A stretch of 64,000 nt of DNA from positions 3,162,001-3,226,000 of the forward strand of contig NZ_CP032482.1 of the NCBI RefSeq assembly GCF_003600645.1. Reading direction: 5' to 3'. Position 1 is the stretch's first letter, and each line of letters starts with the position of its first letter. Made by a program: the position numbers and the translations under genes. The DNA comes from Yersinia rochesterensis. GTDB taxonomy: Bacteria > Pseudomonadota > Gammaproteobacteria > Enterobacterales > Enterobacteriaceae. Positions 40,333-53,813 of the stretch are shown here, in pieces. The notes beneath the pieces were generated by a model that did not search any database, was not told the origin of the DNA, and was given only the letters and a program-made list of their open reading frames with translations.

Positions 40333-41301
40333 TTAAGGTAGGATTGAAGGCTGGTCTGCACCTTCTTTCTCAACTTTTTGCTGCAACATATGCTCACGTT
40401 TCATACCCAGTTTCAACGCCAGCGCAGACGCAACGTAGATGGATGAAACAGTACCGATGGAAACACCGATCAGCATCGTCAGTGAGAAGCCTTGCAGCAT
40501 CGCACCACCAAAGATAAACAGCATCAATACCACCATCAGCGTAGTCCCAGAAGTCATAAGGGTACGGCTTAGAGTTTGAGTCAAAGACACGTTCATGATT
40601 TCGTAAGGCGTACCGCGGCGGATCTTGCGGAAGTTCTCACGAATACGGTCTGATACCACGATACTGTCGTTAAGTGAGTAACCGATAACTGACATCAATG
40701 AAGCGACGATAGTCAGGTCAATCTCAATATGGAATAACGACAAGATCCCCATGGTAATGACCACGTCATGCGCCAAGGCGATAACCGCCCCCAGCGCCAG
40801 ACGCCACTCAAAACGGAAACCGACATAAACCAAAATACTCAGCAACGCGACCAACAATGCCATACCGCCGGCCTGGGCTAAATCACTGCCCACGCTCGGC
40901 CCGACAAATTCGATGCGTTTCACTGATGCATTCTTATCAACTGACTCATTGATAACCGAGATGACTTTGTTACCCAATTCCTGCCCGGCAGTGCCGGTTG
41001 CAGGTGGCATACGGATCATCACATCACGGCTGCTACCAAAGTTTTGCAGGATTGGCGATTCAAAACCCGCCGTTTCCAGCGTATCGCGCAATTGATCCAG
41101 ATCCGCAGGTTTTTCCAGGTTAATTTCAATCACCGTACCACCGGTGAAATCTAACCCCCAGTTAAACCCTTTAGTGGACATCACCACAATGGATGCCACT
41201 AACAACAGCAGTGAGATGCCGAAAGCAACATAATCCCAGCGCATAAAGTCATAGACTTTACGGCCATAGTTCAGTTGTTCAACAGTATAATCCTGTGCCA
41301 C
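40333..41301 (-). CDS. secF: SecF, protein translocase accessory subunit
   Basis: A 322-residue membrane protein with six helices and a large periplasmic loop between TM1 and TM2; with SecD it uses the proton motive force to pull exported proteins from SecYEG. Motifs: [16 protein letters not shown] after TM1, [20 protein letters not shown] in the TM4-5 region, and the C-terminal [19 protein letters not shown]. The start is GTG at 41301 ([10 protein letters not shown]), seven bases after GAGGAG; it matches the E. coli start, and longer readings run into secD. Ten bases follow the secD stop. Confidence 0.96.
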   Translation of the reverse strand: MAQDYTVEQLNYGRKVYDFMRWDYVAFGISLLLLVASIVVMSTKGFNWGLDFTGGTVIEINLEKPADLDQLRDTLETAGFESPILQNFGSSRDVMIRMPPATGTAGQELGNKVISVINESVDKNASVKRIEFVGPSVGSDLAQAGGMALLVALLSILVYVGFRFEWRLALGAVIALAHDVVITMGILSLFHIEIDLTIVASLMSVIGYSLNDSIVVSDRIRENFRKIRRGTPYEIMNVSLTQTLSRTLMTSGTTLMVVLMLFIFGGAMLQGFSLTMLIGVSIGTVSSIYVASALALKLGMKREHMLQQKVEKEGADQPSILP

Positions 41302-41311
41302 AACGTACTCC

Positions 41312-43159
41312 TCAAATAGACAGCTTGTTAATGCGCTTGCCGCCGTAAAGCAGGTTGACGATGGCACGAGTACCGACTATTGCGGTGAACATTGACGTTA
41401 TAACACCGATTGCCGTTGTAATGGCAAAGCCTTTAATCGAACCGGTACCCACAGCATATAGAATAATCGCAGTGATCAGTGTCGTTACGTTCGCATCGAC
41501 GATACTCGAGAAGGCACCTTTGTACCCTTCATGAATCGCTTGCTGGATCGTCCGCCCGTTCCTGTACTCTTCTTTTATTCGCTCATTAATCAGCACGTTA
41601 GCATCAACCGCTACCGCCAGCGTCAATACAATCCCGGCAATACCCGGCATGGTTAATGTCGCCCCCGGTAACAGAGACATCACGCCCACGATCAACACTA
41701 AGTTAGCCAACAGTGCAGTACTGGCAATCACACCAAACTTACGGTAGTAAATCACCATAAATAGGATAGAAACCGCCAAGCCCCACAAGCAGGCTTCCAG
41801 ACCTTGGGTAATATTCTGAGAACCCAAGGTTGGCCCGATAGTGCGCTCTTCTACAATCTGGATTGGAGCAATCAATGCCCCCGCACGCAGCAGCAGAGAA
41901 AGCTGACGAGCTTCAGCCGGGTTATCAATGCCGGTAATGCGGAAACTGTTACCTAAGCGCGACTGAATGTTCGCGATGTTGATAACTTCTTCCTGCTTAA
42001 CCAGAATCGCTCGGCCGTTAGCATCTTTTTTACCACTGTCTTTATATTCTACAAACAAAGTCGCCATCGGCTTGCCGATATTGTCCTTGGTAAAATTAGA
42101 CATGACAGAACCACCCGCGCTATCGAGCGAGATATTAACCTGAGCTTGGTTATATTCGTCGGTGCTGGAGGTTGAATCGGTAATATGATCACCGGTCAGG
42201 ATGACGCGCTTGTACAAGACAACCGGGCGGCCTTCACGGGTATTTTTAACTTCGGAATCGCCCGGCACACGGCCGGAGGCTGCAACAGTGGCGTCAACAT
42301 TGCTGTTTACCAGACGGAATTCAAGAGTCGCGGTCGCACCAAGAATTTCTTTAGCACGTGCTGTATCCTGAATACCGGGTAACTCAACCACAATACGATC
42401 TGAACCCTGGCGCTGAACCAAGGGTTCGGCTACACCTAACTGGTTAACCCGGTTACGCAGAATCGTAATGTTTTGTTGAACGGCATATTCGCGCGCTTCC
42501 CGCAGACGGTCATCGCTCATCACCGCTTTTAAGGTATTGCTGCCATTGGAGCCAATCACCAAGTCACGGTGGCGGGAAGAAAGGTAGCTGATAGCGTCAT
42601 CGCGGGTTTTATCATCGCGGAAACGCACTTCAACACCATAGTTATCTAGCTTACGCACAGTGGCATACGGGATATTTTTCTCACGCAAATCGCTGCGCAA
42701 GGTATCCATCGTTTGCTCTTGCAGCTTGCCCAGCGCGGTATCCATGTCCACTTCCATCAAGAAGTGCACACCACCACGGAGGTCAAGACCAAGCTTCATC
42801 GGCTCGGCACCTAACTTAGCAAGCCAGGAAGGCGTTGCTGGAGCCAGGTTTAACGCGATAACGTATTTGTCGCCCATCGCTTCCATCAGTGCCTCACGGG
42901 CACGTAACTGGACGTCGGGATCTCTAAAGCGAGCCAGGATTGCACCGTTTTCCAGCGCAATGGACTTGCTCGCTATGTTGTCTTTTTCTAAAACGTCACG
43001 GACTTGGACCAGCGTTGTTTCACTGGCGGCGATTCCTCGCGCACCAGTGATTTGAACAGCCGGATCCTCACCATAAAGGTTGGGAAGTGCATATAGCAGA
43101 CCGATGAAGATCACAACGATCAGCATCAGATACTTCCACAAAGGATAACGGTTTAACAC
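41312..43159 (-). CDS. secD: SecD, protein translocase accessory subunit
   Basis: A 615-residue partner of SecF with six membrane helices and a large periplasmic domain (about residues 30-440) that handles emerging substrates. The conserved [16 protein letters not shown] appears near residue 120, [15 protein letters not shown] in P1, and [20 protein letters not shown] in TM4, with the Asp used in proton transfer. It follows yajC by 27 bases. Length equals that of E. coli SecD. Confidence 0.98.
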   Translation of the reverse strand: MLNRYPLWKYLMLIVVIFIGLLYALPNLYGEDPAVQITGARGIAASETTLVQVRDVLEKDNIASKSIALENGAILARFRDPDVQLRAREALMEAMGDKYVIALNLAPATPSWLAKLGAEPMKLGLDLRGGVHFLMEVDMDTALGKLQEQTMDTLRSDLREKNIPYATVRKLDNYGVEVRFRDDKTRDDAISYLSSRHRDLVIGSNGSNTLKAVMSDDRLREAREYAVQQNITILRNRVNQLGVAEPLVQRQGSDRIVVELPGIQDTARAKEILGATATLEFRLVNSNVDATVAASGRVPGDSEVKNTREGRPVVLYKRVILTGDHITDSTSSTDEYNQAQVNISLDSAGGSVMSNFTKDNIGKPMATLFVEYKDSGKKDANGRAILVKQEEVINIANIQSRLGNSFRITGIDNPAEARQLSLLLRAGALIAPIQIVEERTIGPTLGSQNITQGLEACLWGLAVSILFMVIYYRKFGVIASTALLANLVLIVGVMSLLPGATLTMPGIAGIVLTLAVAVDANVLINERIKEEYRNGRTIQQAIHEGYKGAFSSIVDANVTTLITAIILYAVGTGSIKGFAITTAIGVITSMFTAIVGTRAIVNLLYGGKRINKLSI

Positions 43160-43186
43160 GGCAATTCCCTTCGGGAAAATCGAAAA

Positions 43187-43519
43187 TTACAGAGCTTTCA
43201 TTGTACCTTTCGGTAAAACGGCAGCAACGAAGTCACGTTTGATCATCACTTCAGTGGTGTCGTTCAGTGCGATGACGATATAGCCCGTTTCCGCAACTTT
43301 AGTAACACGACCCAGTAAACCACCCGTGGTTAAAACTTCATCACCTTTACCGATAGAATCCATCAGTTTTTTGTGTTCTTTGGCACGTTTTTGCTGTGGA
43401 CGCAGGATCATGAAGTAGAAAATCAGACCAAATACCACCAGCATAATCACCAGGGAGTACGGGCTGCTCTGAGCCGGAGCCCCAGCGGATGCGACAGCAT
43501 CGGAAATGAAAAGACTCAT
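43187..43519 (-). CDS. yajC: YajC, Sec translocase auxiliary protein
   Basis: A 110-residue single-pass membrane protein: the helix is about 20-40 (YSLVIMLVVFGLIFYFMILRPQQKR), followed by a cytoplasmic SH3-like part (GDEVLTTGGLLGRVTKVAETG). It associates with SecDF and YidC and also with AcrB. The operon order yajC-secD-secF is kept; tgt lies 110 bases upstream on the same strand. Confidence 0.96.
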   Translation of the reverse strand: MSLFISDAVASAGAPAQSSPYSLVIMLVVFGLIFYFMILRPQQKRAKEHKKLMDSIGKGDEVLTTGGLLGRVTKVAETGYIVIALNDTTEVMIKRDFVAAVLPKGTMKAL

Positions 43520-43629
43520 TAAAATTCCCTCATTGTTATCAATATCAGTAGTGTGAAATCAGTGCGATAAAACAGAAACGGTGAATCGTAACTGTTAGAC
43601 CGACAAATACAAAGGTAATAATTTTAAAA

Positions 43630-45369
<1,740 letters not shown>

Positions 45370-48300
45370 ATGAACAACACCCATAATATTGTTTTAAATG
45401 GAAAATCTCATTTTTTACCCGCACCGCCCCAATTTCGACTTAATCCGATCGTGCTTGCTTGCGCTGCCGCATTGGCATTTGGAGCCGCCATATCCTCCGC
45501 GCAGGCTGCTAGCTGCATTGCAAATGGCACCACTTATGCTGATTGTACAGTGGGCCAGGCAGGAACCGCCGGTGTTGATGCCTCCGGTACCTCAGGCGCG
45601 ACAGGAGCAATGGTAACACAGCAGGGAACCCCGGTAATTCTGGGGCTAATGGCAGTCACGGTTTAGATGCCACCAATACCGCAACATCAGGCGGAACAGG
45701 TGACGTAGCCGTAACCGGCGGTACTATCGACGTCACGACGGGTAATTTACTTGCCGGTGGCGCAGGCGGTTCTGGTGGCAATGCCAACGGCGGCAATGGC
45801 GGCAACGGCGGCTGGCCTATACAGTGGACTAACGCCAACGGTGGCAATGGCGGAGATGCTGGTCTGGCTGGGGTCGCCGAAAATGGCGGCATGGGCGGCA
45901 ACGCGATGACAGGGAGTGGGTTCAACCTAAGCAATGACGGCTCAATCATCGGTGGGTCGGGCGGTGCCGGTGGTAACGCTTTCGGTGGTGCCGGTGGCCG
46001 AGGGGGACAGGGTGCAAACAATTCCGGTCGTTCCGGCGATGGTGGTGATGGAAGTTCTGGTGGGACTGCTGGGAACGGGGCTGCGGGTGCCACTGCCGTG
46101 ACAGGGAGTAATTTTCAGTTGGTCAACCGGGGTATTATCAACGGTGGAAATGGAGGGAGAGCCGGTTTAGCGACCGGTGGATCAGCGGGTGATACAGACT
46201 ATGCTGGCGCGCCCCTAGGCACTATAGGTTCAGTAGGACAGGCTGGGGCCGAGGGTACGTCAGGGACTTATGGTGCCGCCGGGGTCGGTGTTGTGTCTAC
46301 TAGCTCAAGCACCATCACGACATCAAATCTTATCGCTGGAGGGCTGGCGGGCAATGGAACAACGCAGGCTAACGCGATTGAATTTTCCGGCGGAAATAAT
46401 ACGCTGACCCTTGAGTCCGGCTACAGTTTTGTTGGTAATGTCATTAGCAGTGGTGGGGACACGCTGGCGCTAGGAGGAGATACCAATGGCAGTTTCTTTG
46501 TCTCCAGCCTCGCGGCAACATCACCGCCCTCATGGTCAGGTGCCGTGCAATATTATGGTTTCAACGACTATGTAAAAACCGGTAACAGCACCTGGACACT
46601 TAACGGTTCAACCACGGAAGTCACAGCATGGAATATCAATGCCGGTACTCTGTCAGTATCGAATGATAGCAACCTCGGAGCAGCAGAGGGTGGGCTGACT
46701 TTCAATGGTGGCACCCTGGAAAATACCGCAGCAATAAGTACAGCACGAGACATGCTGCTGAAGACCACTGGAACACTTCAAACCAACGCTAATTTAACTG
46801 CGACGGGGCTAATTTCAGGCTTGGGCTCGCTGGTCAAAACAGGCGCAGCAACACTTACTCTCACTAGTAATAACACCTATTCCGGCGGCACCACTGGGTC
46901 AGTGGTCGGAAATATCATCAACAACATAACCGCAGTGATGCACTGACTTACGGCGGCGTGATATCCGGCTTAGGTTCTGTGGTTCAGACTGGTAACGGCA
47001 TGCTTATCCTGGCTGGGAAAAACACCTACACCGGTGGCACTGTTCTCAATTCGGGTACGTTGGTTCTGCAAGGCGTGAACGCGGCTGGAACCGGCGGGAT
47101 CACCAATAATAATGAGATGATATTTCTGGACACGAAAGGTGAATTTAGCCATGAAATCAGCGGGACAGGTAATATCACGCTCCATGGCGGTTCAGAGGTC
47201 AGAGCTAATGCTACGACCAGCGTGTCTGCGGTAAATATCGACAACAGCAGCAAACTGACGTTGCTGGACTCTACGGTGTGGCGGGCCGGGAACGGATTTT
47301 CGAACGCAGGAACCCTCGAGCTTAATCACCTGAGCAGGTTGTCAGGAAACGTGAATAACAGCGGCGTACTGACATTGTCAAACCAGCAATATGTCACCTC
47401 ATACATCGACGGCCATTTCAATAACCGCGGCAGTATGGTGCTTAATCCCACAGCAACCAGCGCAGGGAATAACCTGATAATCAACGGCGATTACGTCGGC
47501 GTACAGGGTAGTTCAGTTTCCCTGGGCGCAGTGCTTGCAGACGATGACTCGCTGACCGACCAGTTGACAATACTGGGGAATTCCTCCGGCACAAGCACAC
47601 TTTACCTAGTCAATGAAAAAGGCCACGGCGCACAAACGCTTCTGGGCCTCAAGCTGATTACTGTGCAGGGTGACTCGGATGCCGTCTTTACGCAGGGTAA
47701 CCGGATCTCCGCTGGGTTATATGAATACTCTCTCGTGAAAAAAGAAAATGATTGGTATCTGGATAGCCATAGCAATCAGGTAAGACCTGAAGCTGCCAGC
47801 TACGCGACCAACCTTCAGGCGGCAAATACACTGTTTACGCTGAGTTTGCACGATCGTGCTGGAGAGACACAGTACGAGGACCTGGTCACCGGTGAAACGC
47901 GTTCAACCTCAATGTGGATGCGTAACGAAGGTGGGCGCAATAAGGCATCGATGACGGATGGTCAGAACAAAACCAGCACTAACCGCTATGTCCTGCAACT
48001 GGGTGGCGACGTGCTGCAAGTATCATCCGAATCCTTAGGCAAATTTAACCTAGGGGTGATGGGGGGCTATGCTAACGCACAAGGCCAAACCTATAACAGC
48101 CAGAAAGGCTACAGCTCACGTAATACCATAACGGGTTATAGCACGGGGATGTATGGTTCCTGGTATGCGAATAACCGGGAAAAAGGAGGCTTGTACGCTG
48201 ACAGTTGGCTGCAATACAACTGGTTCAGAAATCAGGTGAATGGTCAAGATATGGCAGAGGAAAAATATGACAGCCAGGGTATGACCGCGTCACTTGAAAC

Positions 48301-48760
48301 GGGCTATGATTGGCTGGTAAATAGCTGGACGACGGCCCACGGAATCAGAAACACCTTGTGGCTGCAACCGCATGCCCAGGCAATCTGGATGGGGGTTAAG
48401 GCTGACGATCATACGGAAAATACAGGTTCATACGTGCAGGGTCTGGGCAACAATAACGTGCAGACCAAGCTGGGTCTGCGTGCTTATCTGAATGGGAAAA
48501 GTGCGTTAGATAAGGATACTGAGCGCAAGTTCCAGCCTTATGTCGAAGCTAACTGGGTGTATAATACTAACCAGTATGGCGTGCGAATGGACGGTGTGGA
48601 TGACCATATCAAAGGAGCGCGTAACGTCGGAGAACTCAAGACCGGGGTGGAAGCTAAGCTGACAGCTAACCTGAGCATTCAGGGCGGCATTTCAGGGCAG
48701 ATTGGCGACAACAGCTACTCCGATATCGCCGCTTCTCTGGGTGGGAAATTTAACTTCTGA
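45370..48760 (+). pseudogene. Type V autotransporter (AIDA-like, Gly-rich passenger), frameshifted
   Basis: The locus encodes an autotransporter split over three reading frames. Segment 1 (45370-45666) has an extended signal peptide of about 46 residues ending ISSAQA. Segment 2 (open through 46946) carries a Gly/Asn-rich passenger (GGAGGSGGNANGGNGG type) and one PATR repeat (SNNTYSGGTT). Segment 3 (to 48760) has a second PATR repeat (GKNTYTGGTVLNSGTLVL) and, from about 47900, a complete 12-strand type C-terminal beta-barrel ending GGKFNF. A one-base loss near 45607-45612 and a second shift between about 46893 and 46945 break it. Good AAGGAAA ribosome site. Sequencing error or phase variation is possible. 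It resembles Yersinia Yap adhesins, but I assign no name. Confidence 0.85.
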
Positions 48761-48791
48761 TTCACACCTAAACTCTTTTTTTGAGTGATAT

Positions 48792-48820
48792 AAGCGCGGT
48801 CTGATAACAGACTGCGCTTT
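48792..48820 (+). terminator. Hairpin after the autotransporter gene
   Basis: AAGCGCGGTCT and AGACTGCGCTT pair with one mismatch across a 7-base loop, 31 bases past the stop, ending TTTCAT. Confidence 0.65.
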
Positions 48821-48899
48821 CATCCTAATAACCCATAAAACCAAATACTTTCAAAATCTTATAAAAAATTCTCTTACCCTTTGCCCGTCACTCTATTAT

Positions 48900-49970
48900 T
48901 TACGGGGTGACCGGCTCTTGCGGTGCCCGTGGATTACGGCTGATAAACATAGCATCGCCGTAACTGAAAAAGCGATATTGCTCTGCAACCGCCTGCTGGT
49001 ATGCATTCATAGTATTTTTATAACCAGCAAAAGCAGAAACCAACATTATCAATGTTGATTCAGGCAAATGGAAATTGGTTATTAATGCATCCACAATCTG
49101 ATATTGATAACCCGGATAAATAAAGATGCGAGTATCACCAAAGAAAGGGGCTATCAGGCCATTATCGCAGGCCTTAGCGGCACTTTCCAATGAACGCACT
49201 GATGTCGTGCCCACTGCGACGACGCGATTACCACGGGCCTTACAGGCTAAAACCGCATCAACCACCTCTTGCGGCACTTCTGCATATTCAGAATGCATGA
49301 TGTGCTCTTCAATGGTATCAACTCGCACAGGCTGGAACGTCCCCGCACCAACATGCAAAGTCACAAAAGCCATCTCAATGCCTTTTTCCCGCAAAGCCGC
49401 CAACATCGGTTCATCAAAATGTAAGCCAGCGGTTGGCGCTGCGACTGCCCCAGGGCGCTGGCTGTATACCGTTTGGTACAGTTCGCGATCAGCATCTTCA
49501 TCAGGGCGGTCAATATAAGGTGGCAAAGGCATATGGCCGACTACATTCAAGATAGTAAAAACATCTCGCTCATCGTCAAAACGCAGCTCAAACAGTGTGT
49601 CATGACGCGCCAACATGGTGGCCCGGATGCTCTCATCATCGCCTAACAGTAACTCAGTGCCGGGTTTAGGGGCTTTTGACGCTTTGACATGAGCCAAGAC
49701 GCGATGATCATCCAACACGCGCTCTACCAGCACTTCAAGTTTGCCGCCACTGGCTTTGCGACCAAATAAACGCGCCGGAATAACCCGCGTGTTATTGAAC
49801 ACCAGCAGATCACCGGGCACCAGTTTATCCAGCAAATCAGTGAAAATGCCGTGCGTTAATGTTCCCGTAGGGCCATCCAATGACAATAAACGGCAACCGC
49901 TACGCTGGGGCTGGGGGTAATGGGCAATTAAAGATTCTGGCAGCTCAAAAGAAAAATCGGCAACACGCAT
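48900..49970 (-). CDS. queA: QueA, S-adenosylmethionine:tRNA ribosyltransferase-isomerase
   Basis: A 356-residue enzyme that adds the ribosyl part of S-adenosylmethionine to preQ1 in tRNA, giving epoxyqueuosine. Conserved stretches: [64 protein letters not shown] and [23 protein letters not shown]. The ATG at 49970 ([12 protein letters not shown]) follows GGAAAGCC and gives the E. coli length; a longer in-frame reading to 50027 has no support. It is divergent from acpH, as in E. coli, but its usual follower tgt is displaced. Confidence 0.97.
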   Translation of the reverse strand: MRVADFSFELPESLIAHYPQPQRSGCRLLSLDGPTGTLTHGIFTDLLDKLVPGDLLVFNNTRVIPARLFGRKASGGKLEVLVERVLDDHRVLAHVKASKAPKPGTELLLGDDESIRATMLARHDTLFELRFDDERDVFTILNVVGHMPLPPYIDRPDEDADRELYQTVYSQRPGAVAAPTAGLHFDEPMLAALREKGIEMAFVTLHVGAGTFQPVRVDTIEEHIMHSEYAEVPQEVVDAVLACKARGNRVVAVGTTSVRSLESAAKACDNGLIAPFFGDTRIFIYPGYQYQIVDALITNFHLPESTLIMLVSAFAGYKNTMNAYQQAVAEQYRFFSYGDAMFISRNPRAPQEPVTP

Positions 49971-50112
49971 GGCTTTCCACTTCATATCAGAACAGACCCG
50001 GCCAACAGATATAAGAGGCCGGTTCACAAAAACAGGCGGCTAGTCTAGAGCCCTCAAGGGCTGGCTGCAAGAAATAAGCATATTTAGCCTTTATTTGCAT
50101 TATACTCAGCGA

Positions 50113-50694
50113 ATGAATTTTCTTGCTCACCTCCATCTTGCAACACTGGCTGACAGCTCTTTATTGGGCAATTTGCTGGCTGACTTTGTGCGCGGTAATC
50201 CACAAGGGGAATACACCCCGGAGATAGTCGCTGGCATCATGATGCATCGGCGCGTTGATGTCATGACGGATACATCGCCACTCGTTAAAGAGGCCCGAGG
50301 TTATTTCAGTGCAGATTATCGCCGGGTTGCCCCTATTACTCTGGATGTACTGTGGGATCATTTTCTGGCACGCAATTGGGATAAACTGGTACCTGCCTGT
50401 TCGCTGCCTGACTTTATTGAGCATGCGCAATGCCAAATTTTGCCACATTTGTCACTGACACCGGCCCGTTTCCAGAACCTTAATGCTTATCTATGGCCGG
50501 AGCGTTGGCTGGAACGCTACGCTGAACTACCCTTTATAGCTGATGTGTTACAAGGTATGGCTAACCGTCGGCCTAAATTAGTCGCGCTTGCAGGCTCTTT
50601 TCACGACATAGAACAACACTATCAGCCGCTAGAAAGACTCTTTTGGGATTTTTATCCTGCAATGATGCAACAAGCACAGCATAAACAAATTTAG
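50113..50694 (+). CDS. acpH: AcpH, acyl carrier protein phosphodiesterase
   Basis: A 193-residue HD-like metal hydrolase that removes 4'-phosphopantetheine from acyl carrier protein. Motifs: [59 protein letters not shown] and [13 protein letters not shown], with the acidic and His metal ligands of the family. The ATG at 50113 matches E. coli exactly; an upstream in-frame ATG at 50095 is rejected. A 224-base intergenic region with an OxyR-like site follows. Confidence 0.93.
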   Translation: MNFLAHLHLATLADSSLLGNLLADFVRGNPQGEYTPEIVAGIMMHRRVDVMTDTSPLVKEARGYFSADYRRVAPITLDVLWDHFLARNWDKLVPACSLPDFIEHAQCQILPHLSLTPARFQNLNAYLWPERWLERYAELPFIADVLQGMANRRPKLVALAGSFHDIEQHYQPLERLFWDFYPAMMQQAQHKQI

Positions 50695-50796
50695 ACAAAA
50701 ACATTCCTATCTATATGGTTATTGACTCTAAGTCACTTGCGCTTTCTGTCAGAATGGGTATCTTAGCAAGAGTACGAAACTAAAATCGTTGTAACA

Positions 50797-50833
50797 ATAG
50801 GTAAAAGCTATCACAGCGATTGGTATTTATCTC
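50797..50833 (+). promoter_or_regulatory. OxyR-like operator upstream of the peroxiredoxin gene
   Basis: ATAGGTAAAAGCTAT (50797-50811) matches the OxyR half-operator ATAGnTnnnAnCTAT at every defined base. Seven bases later ATTGGT (50819) gives a weak second half with correct spacing. It lies about 90 bases before a peroxide-detoxifying gene. Confidence 0.7.
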
Positions 50834-50918
50834 TTTATTCATTGCGTTTAAATACCTATGCTGTGCCGATACTTTTGAGACAAATGGTTAATCCATCCCT
50901 AATTAACAGGAGTAATTT

Positions 50919-51521
50919 ATGGTTCTGGTAACTCGTCAAGCCCCTGATTTTACAGCAGCTGCTGTTCTTGGTAGCGGCGAAATCGTTGAAAACTTCAACC
51001 TGAAAAAACACCTGAACGGCCGCCCTGCCGTCCTGTTCTTCTGGCCAATGGACTTCACTTTCGTTTGTCCTTCAGAGTTGATCGCTTTCGACCACCGTTA
51101 CGAAGAATTCCAGAAACGTGGCGTTGAAGTTGTTGGTGTTTCTTTCGACTCCGAGTTTGTACACAACGCATGGCGTAAAACTCCGGTTGATAAAGGCGGT
51201 ATTGGTGAAGTTAAATACCCAATGGTTGCTGATATCAAACGCGAAATTCAGAAAGCCTACGGCATTGAGCACCCAGATGCTGGCGTTGCACTGCGTGGTT
51301 CTTTCCTGATCGACAAAAGCGGTGTTGTTCGTCACCAAGTGGTTAACGACCTGCCACTGGGCCGTAACATTGACGAAATGCTGCGTATGGTTGATGCACT
51401 GCAATTCCACGAAGAACACGGCGACGTTTGCCCTGCACAGTGGGAAAAAGGTAAAGCAGGTATGGGCGCATCTCCAGATGGCGTTGCTAAATATCTGTCT
51501 GAAAACGCCTCTAAACTGTAA
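50919..51521 (+). CDS. 2-Cys peroxiredoxin (AhpC/TsaA type, Prx1 group)
   Basis: A 200-residue thiol peroxidase. The peroxidatic Cys is in DFTFVCPSEL (about residue 50) and the resolving Cys in HGDVCPAQWEKGK (about residue 170), with the conserved Arg in GVALRGSFLID. It reduces hydrogen peroxide and organic hydroperoxides through thioredoxin or AhpF-like donors. It differs clearly from E. coli AhpC and is closer to the eukaryote-like Prx1 group, so I give no symbol. No reductase gene is adjacent. An AACAGGAG ribosome site and an OxyR-like operator precede it. In E. coli this position between acpH and malZ is empty. Confidence 0.94.
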   Translation: MVLVTRQAPDFTAAAVLGSGEIVENFNLKKHLNGRPAVLFFWPMDFTFVCPSELIAFDHRYEEFQKRGVEVVGVSFDSEFVHNAWRKTPVDKGGIGEVKYPMVADIKREIQKAYGIEHPDAGVALRGSFLIDKSGVVRHQVVNDLPLGRNIDEMLRMVDALQFHEEHGDVCPAQWEKGKAGMGASPDGVAKYLSENASKL

Positions 51522-51560
51522 TAACAGTTTATGCCACCCCTGATTGACTCGGGGGGTATC

Positions 51561-51592
51561 AAGCCAGTCAGTTCACACTGACTGGCTTTTTC
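51561..51592 (+). terminator. Rho-independent terminator of the peroxiredoxin gene
   Basis: AAGCCAGTCAGT-TCAC-ACTGACTGGCTTTTTCTT: a 12-bp stem and T-run 40 bases after the stop. The remaining ~385 bases to ggt show no further clear element. Confidence 0.92.
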
Positions 51593-51978
51593 TTATCTGC
51601 TTTATGGCAACATCTGCTCCATATCTGTGCATCTATTCCTGATTCGAGAATACCCAAAGCAGACAGCTTCAAGCACCCGCCGCAGAATTTATATAATAAT
51701 CAGTTTTATTCCCAGCTGATCAAATTTGATAATGCATCAATATTTTCAATTGGTTATTTCCATTCACCTGAACTTCAACTGAGTAAAAATCACCCTGTCA
51801 GTGTCAGTAAAACTCTCTCCCTCCCCTCCGGTTACCAATTAATTAGCAGCCATAAACATTAATTCTGCTATTAATTATTACTGGCGTGTGTTTTGCACAC
51901 ACCATAAGCAGCGCTTTTAAGCTGCCAGACAAAAATGACCGGGTAACCCCTGGCGGGCAGGAAATAACAGGAGTCAGA

Positions 51979-53742
51979 ATGCATTTGAAAAAATGGAACA
52001 AACCCTTGGCTGCATTGGCTTTACTGGTCAGTGGAGCATTGCATGCGGCCTCAACACCCGCAGTGGAAGCGAAAAATGGCATGGTGGTGACATCCCAGTA
52101 TCTGGCTTCACAGGTTGGGACTGACATCTTAAAAATGGGTGGGAATGCCATTGATGCTGCGGTGGCCGTGGGTTATGCCCAGGCGGTAGTGAACCCTTGC
52201 TGTGGCAATATTGGCGGTGGCGGTTTTATGACCATTCACCTCGCGGATGGGACGGATACATTCATAAACTTCCGTGAAACCGCCCCTGCCGCCGCCAGCG
52301 CCGATATGTATTTGGATAAAGAGGGTAAAGTCACTAAAGATGCCAGTCTGTATGGCTATCTGGCCGCGGGCGTGCCCGGCACAGTCTTGGGAATGGACAG
52401 CGCACAGAAGAAATACGGCAAATTAACTCGCCAACAGGTCATGGCTCCGGCAATCAAACTGGCACGGGAAGGATTTGTATTGACCCGCGCCGATACTGAT
52501 ATTTTGGACACAACGGTTAAGCACTTCCGTCAAGATCCTGAATCGGCTCGTATTTTCCTACGAAAAGACGGTGAAGCTCTACAACCGGGTGACCGCCTGA
52601 TTCAAGCTGATCTGGCTGATACTCTGACGGCTATCTCGGAGAAAGGGCCAGATGCTTTCTATCAGGGGAAAATACCGCAAGCCGTTGAAGCCGCAGCTAA
52701 AAAAGGCGGGGGTATTTTGACTGCTGCCGATTTTGCCAATTATAAAATCACAGAAACCGCCCCTATTACCTGTAGCTATCGTGGCTATAAATTCGTGTCG
52801 TCCCCTCCACCTAGCTCCGGCGGCGTGACCTTGTGCGAAACTTTAAATGTCCTTGAGGGCTATGACCTGAAGAGTATGGGTTTTAACTCTGCTGCTTACA
52901 TCCATACACTGACAGAAGCTATGCGCCATGCCTATATGGATCGCAATACTTTCCTCGGTGATCCCGAGTTTGTTAAGAACCCGACTGATCGCCTGTTGAG
53001 TAAAAGTTATGCCGCTGATATTCGTAAACAAATCGTCGCCAACAAGGCCACGCCATCAGTAGAAGTTCAGCCGGGCATGCAACCGCATGAAAAACCTGAA
53101 ACAACGCATTATTCCATTGTCGATCATGATGGCAATGCCGTCTCCACTACCTACACCGTGAATGGCCGCTTTGGCGCGGTAGTGATTGCACCCGGCACAG
53201 GCTTTTTCCTGAATGATGAAATGGATGATTTTACCGTCAAAGTCGGTGAGCAAAATCTGTATGGTTTGGTTCAGGGAGCCACCAACTCTATCGCCCCCGG
53301 TAAGCGCCCACTATCGTCTATGAGCCCGACATTAGTGACCAAAGACGGTAAGACATTTATGGTCTTAGGCTCACCGGGTGGCTCGCGGATTATCACCATT
53401 ACCTTGCAAACTGCATTGAACGTCATTGACCACGGTATGGCACCACAAGAGGCCGTGGATGCGCCTCGTATTCATCATCAGTGGTTACCTGATGAAGTCT
53501 ATTATGAACAGCGTGGTGTGTCCGCAGATAGCCTTAATCTACTGAAAAATATGGGATATAAAATGGTCGAGCAGAATCCATGGGGCGCTGCGGAGCTAAT
53601 TTTGGTTGGTTTAGCGGGAGTTGAGGGCGTCAGCCCTACTAACTCGGGTAATGATTCTGCGGTCTCAGGGAAAGTCCGCGAGGGCTATCTGTATGGGGCT
53701 AATGATGTTCGCCGCCCTGCGGGTGCGGCCATCGGCTACTGA
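51979..53742 (+). CDS. ggt: Ggt, periplasmic gamma-glutamyltranspeptidase
   Basis: A 587-residue Ntn-hydrolase proenzyme exported by a signal peptide (KKWNKPLAALALLVSGALHA, residues about 4-24). It self-cleaves before the nucleophile Thr in KPETTHYSIVDHDG (around residue 375) into large and small subunits and hydrolyses glutathione and other gamma-glutamyl compounds. The substrate loop GSPGGSRI and the PLSSMSPTLV segment are present. The ATG at 51979 follows AACAGGAGTC. Placed after the peroxiredoxin gene but with its own terminator and gap between, so probably a separate transcript. Confidence 0.95.
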   Translation: MHLKKWNKPLAALALLVSGALHAASTPAVEAKNGMVVTSQYLASQVGTDILKMGGNAIDAAVAVGYAQAVVNPCCGNIGGGGFMTIHLADGTDTFINFRETAPAAASADMYLDKEGKVTKDASLYGYLAAGVPGTVLGMDSAQKKYGKLTRQQVMAPAIKLAREGFVLTRADTDILDTTVKHFRQDPESARIFLRKDGEALQPGDRLIQADLADTLTAISEKGPDAFYQGKIPQAVEAAAKKGGGILTAADFANYKITETAPITCSYRGYKFVSSPPPSSGGVTLCETLNVLEGYDLKSMGFNSAAYIHTLTEAMRHAYMDRNTFLGDPEFVKNPTDRLLSKSYAADIRKQIVANKATPSVEVQPGMQPHEKPETTHYSIVDHDGNAVSTTYTVNGRFGAVVIAPGTGFFLNDEMDDFTVKVGEQNLYGLVQGATNSIAPGKRPLSSMSPTLVTKDGKTFMVLGSPGGSRIITITLQTALNVIDHGMAPQEAVDAPRIHHQWLPDEVYYEQRGVSADSLNLLKNMGYKMVEQNPWGAAELILVGLAGVEGVSPTNSGNDSAVSGKVREGYLYGANDVRRPAGAAIGY

Positions 53743-53768
53743 TAGCGATTGATTACCAATGCTATTCA

Positions 53769-53794
53769 TCCCCCATCAATATATCGACGGGGGA
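53769..53794. terminator. Hairpin between ggt and the SDR gene
   Basis: TCCCCC and GGGGGA pair across a 14-base loop between the two convergent stop codons. Weak evidence because of the loop length and the poor T-tract. Confidence 0.45.
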
Positions 53795-53813
53795 ATTTAC
53801 TGGTTTATTTATG

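Noticed and set aside
51650..51700. ACCCAAAGCAGACAGCTTCAAG, resembling the end of an ERIC element, upstream of ggt.
   Set aside because: No ERIC core or matching opposite end is present nearby; at most a decayed fragment.
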